Below the pieces are notes generated by a model that was given only the letters and a program-made list of their open reading frames with translations, did no database searches and was not told where the DNA came from. A DNA stretch of 64,000 nucleotides from Lysobacterales bacterium (GTDB lineage: Bacteria > Pseudomonadota > Gammaproteobacteria > Xanthomonadales > Xanthomonadaceae), in the NCBI GenBank assembly GCA_016718605.1, contig JADKCY010000002.1:1-64000 (forward strand), given 5' to 3'. The translations under genes and the position numbers were made by a program. Shown here piece after piece: positions 62,418 through 64,000 of this stretch (positions are counted from its first letter, which is position 1; each line of letters begins with the position of its first letter).

Positions 62418-64000
62418 ATGTATACGCACCTGCTTAGTCCACTGGATGTCGATGGCATCCGTCTGCGAAATCGCGTCTTGATGGGTTCAATGCATACCGG
62501 TCTGGAAGACCGCGCAACAGATTTTCCGAAACTCGCAAGCTACTTTGCTGAACGCGCTCGCGGCGAAGTCGGCTTGATAGTGACCGGTGGCATTGCGCCA
62601 AACATTCGTGGTTGGGTCAAACCATTTGCAGGGAAGCTGTCGTGGCCATGGGAAGTTCGTCGTCATCGCTTGGTGACCGATGCGGTGCACGCGGAAGGCG
62701 GCAGAATCTGCATGCAGATTCTGCACGCTGGCCGCTATGCCTATCATCCCCTTGGCGTGGCGCCATCACGAATCAAGTCCCCTATTTCACCTTTCACGCC
62801 CTTTGCACTCAGCAGTCGCGGAGTGAAGACACAAGTCATGGACTTCGTGCGCTGCGCCGAACTGGCCAAGGAAGCCGGCTACGACGGCGTCGAAGTCATG
62901 GGCTCCGAGGGTTACCTGATCAACGAGTTCACTTCACCGCGCACAAATCGCCGAACTGACCGCTACGGTGGCAGCGATGAAGCGCGCATGCGCTTCCCTG
63001 TCGAAATCGTTCGCGGCATAAGAGAGAAGGTTGGCAAGGACTTTCTCTTGATCTATCGATTGTCGCTGCTGGATCTTGTAGAAGATGGAAATCACTGGGA
63101 CGCGGTCGTCGCACTAGCCAAGGCAATCGAGACCGCGGGTGCAAGCATGCTCAACTCCGGCATTGGTTGGCACGAAGCCAGAATCCCGACCATTGTGACC
63201 AGTGTTCCGCGCGCCGCATTCGCGCAGGTCACCGCGAGAATCCGTGAGCACGTCCGCATTCCGGTGATTGCCAGCAATCGAATCAACACGCCGGAAGTCG
63301 CCGAGTCGCTGCTGGCTTCGGGAACTGCCGACTTGATTTCGATGGCTCGACCACTGCTCGCCGACGCGGATTGGGTCGCAAAGGCGGCACGAGGACAAGC
63401 GCACCTCATCAATACGTGCATCGCATGCAATCAAGCCTGTCTGGATCATGTTTTCGAGAACAAGCCTGCGTCCTGCCTGGTCAACCCTCGCGCCGCGCGT
63501 GAGTGGGAGCTACCGCTCCGAGCCGCCCAACAATCGCGCACGATTACCATTGTTGGCGCAGGTCCCGCTGGCCTTTCTTGCGCGATTGCCGCAGCTCAAA
63601 GGGGTCATCATGTCACCGTGTTAGAACGGTCGGCAGACCTTGGTGGACAGTTCAAATTGGCGGCGAAGATCCCAGGCAAGGAAGAGTTCAGCGAAACGCT
63701 CCGCTACTACAGTGCTCAGATTTGCGAACTGGGCATCACCCTGCGACTCGGCGTGCAAGCGGACAAGGCCACAATTCTCTCGGATTCGCCTGATGTCGTG
63801 GTGATCGCGACTGGGGTAAAGCCACGCCGCCCGAACATTCCGGGCGTGCAACACCCCAAGGTGCTGGACTACATGCAGGCATTGAACGGTGCCTCCATTG
63901 GCAAGCGGGTTGCAGTGATTGGTGCCGGAGGCATCGGATTCGATGTCTGCGAATTCCTGACGGAAACGTCAGATACCGCTGGGGATGAGAAGGAAAAATG
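62418..64000 (+). CDS. FadH-like NADPH-dependent 2,4-dienoyl-CoA reductase, C-terminus cut by window edge
   Basis: The open frame runs off the right edge after 527 codons; complete homologues have about 670 residues. The N-terminal barrel binds FMN (SPLDVDGIRLRNRVLMGSMH, and the active-site region ILHAGRYAYHP, GYLINEFTSPRTNRRTDRYG). Four Cys follow in CIACNQACLDHVFENKPASC, the 4Fe-4S site, then an FAD-binding domain (VGAGPAGLSCAIAAAQRGHH) and the start of the NAD domain (AVIGAGGIGFDVCEFL). The enzyme family reduces dienoyl-CoAs in fatty-acid oxidation or related enoates. The nearest upstream region (289 bp) contains no clear gene. Confidence 0.88.
   Translation, partial: MYTHLLSPLDVDGIRLRNRVLMGSMHTGLEDRATDFPKLASYFAERARGEVGLIVTGGIAPNIRGWVKPFAGKLSWPWEVRRHRLVTDAVHAEGGRICMQILHAGRYAYHPLGVAPSRIKSPISPFTPFALSSRGVKTQVMDFVRCAELAKEAGYDGVEVMGSEGYLINEFTSPRTNRRTDRYGGSDEARMRFPVEIVRGIREKVGKDFLLIYRLSLLDLVEDGNHWDAVVALAKAIETAGASMLNSGIGWHEARIPTIVTSVPRAAFAQVTARIREHVRIPVIASNRINTPEVAESLLASGTADLISMARPLLADADWVAKAARGQAHLINTCIACNQACLDHVFENKPASCLVNPRAAREWELPLRAAQQSRTITIVGAGPAGLSCAIAAAQRGHHVTVLERSADLGGQFKLAAKIPGKEEFSETLRYYSAQICELGITLRLGVQADKATILSDSPDVVVIATGVKPRRPNIPGVQHPKVLDYMQALNGASIGKRVAVIGAGGIGFDVCEFLTETSDTAGDEKEK

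Overview
The window looks like chromosomal DNA of a GC-rich gammaproteobacterium, most likely of the Xanthomonadales (Lysobacterales). The evidence is gene content and order: kdsD-kdsC-lptCAB-rpoN-hpf-ptsN-hprK-rapZ-EIIA(Man)-HPr-EI, murA-ibaG, petABC next to sspB and a DegS-type protease, and a cluster of methyltransferase, rnhA and dnaQ. A Rhodanobacteraceae-like genus is my guess from the secreted-protein style; it is not proven. I see no phage, IS element, CRISPR array, rRNA or tRNA gene.

Left part (1-15.2 kb). A truncated GT2 glycosyltransferase is followed by mtnA, an exported acetolactate-decarboxylase-like protein, a GntP permease, and a Ser/Thr kinase behind methyltransferase-rnhA-dnaQ. 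A purine salvage and cell-wall recycling run (mtnP-hpt-nagZ-rlmD) comes next. Diverging from it is a ureide degradation operon (uraD-alc-allA), which meets an M14 peptidase head-on.

Middle part (15.4-34.5 kb). This holds a glycosidase-like gene broken by an in-frame TAA, an exported Mn-type superoxide dismutase, a small haem-uptake locus (hemP with a Fur-like palindrome and an uncharacterised partner), and a large secreted nuclease of the ExeM/NucH type. It continues with murA-ibaG and the long, tightly overlapping LPS export, sigma-54 and regulatory PTS operon. The PTS part has EI, HPr, two EIIA proteins and HPr kinase but no EIIB or EIIC, which suggests a regulatory rather than a sugar-uptake phosphorelay.

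Right part (34.5-64 kb). sspB and petABC are followed by a DegS-like protease, a lytic transglycosylase, an SDR plus ModF-like ABC ATPase pair and a CsgG-family protein. A block of secreted proteins (about 44-53.5 kb) contains an M36 metallopeptidase, a PQQ-type sugar dehydrogenase, a DUF1501/DUF1800 pair and a Reeler-like protein. After it come a conserved calcium-binding-type protein, an HDOD protein, a Crp/Fnr regulator, a CoA-transferase, a phospholipid-methyltransferase-like protein, a fused E1 2-oxoacid dehydrogenase, an OmpA-family porin and a truncated FadH-like reductase.

The most unusual signal is a short motif, F-x-D-[G/R]-[F/L]-E. It ends four unrelated exported proteins (nuclease, M36 peptidase, PQQ dehydrogenase, Reeler-like protein) and sits directly after the signal peptide of a fifth (DUF1800). 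It behaves like a sorting or processing tag that I do not recognise as described.
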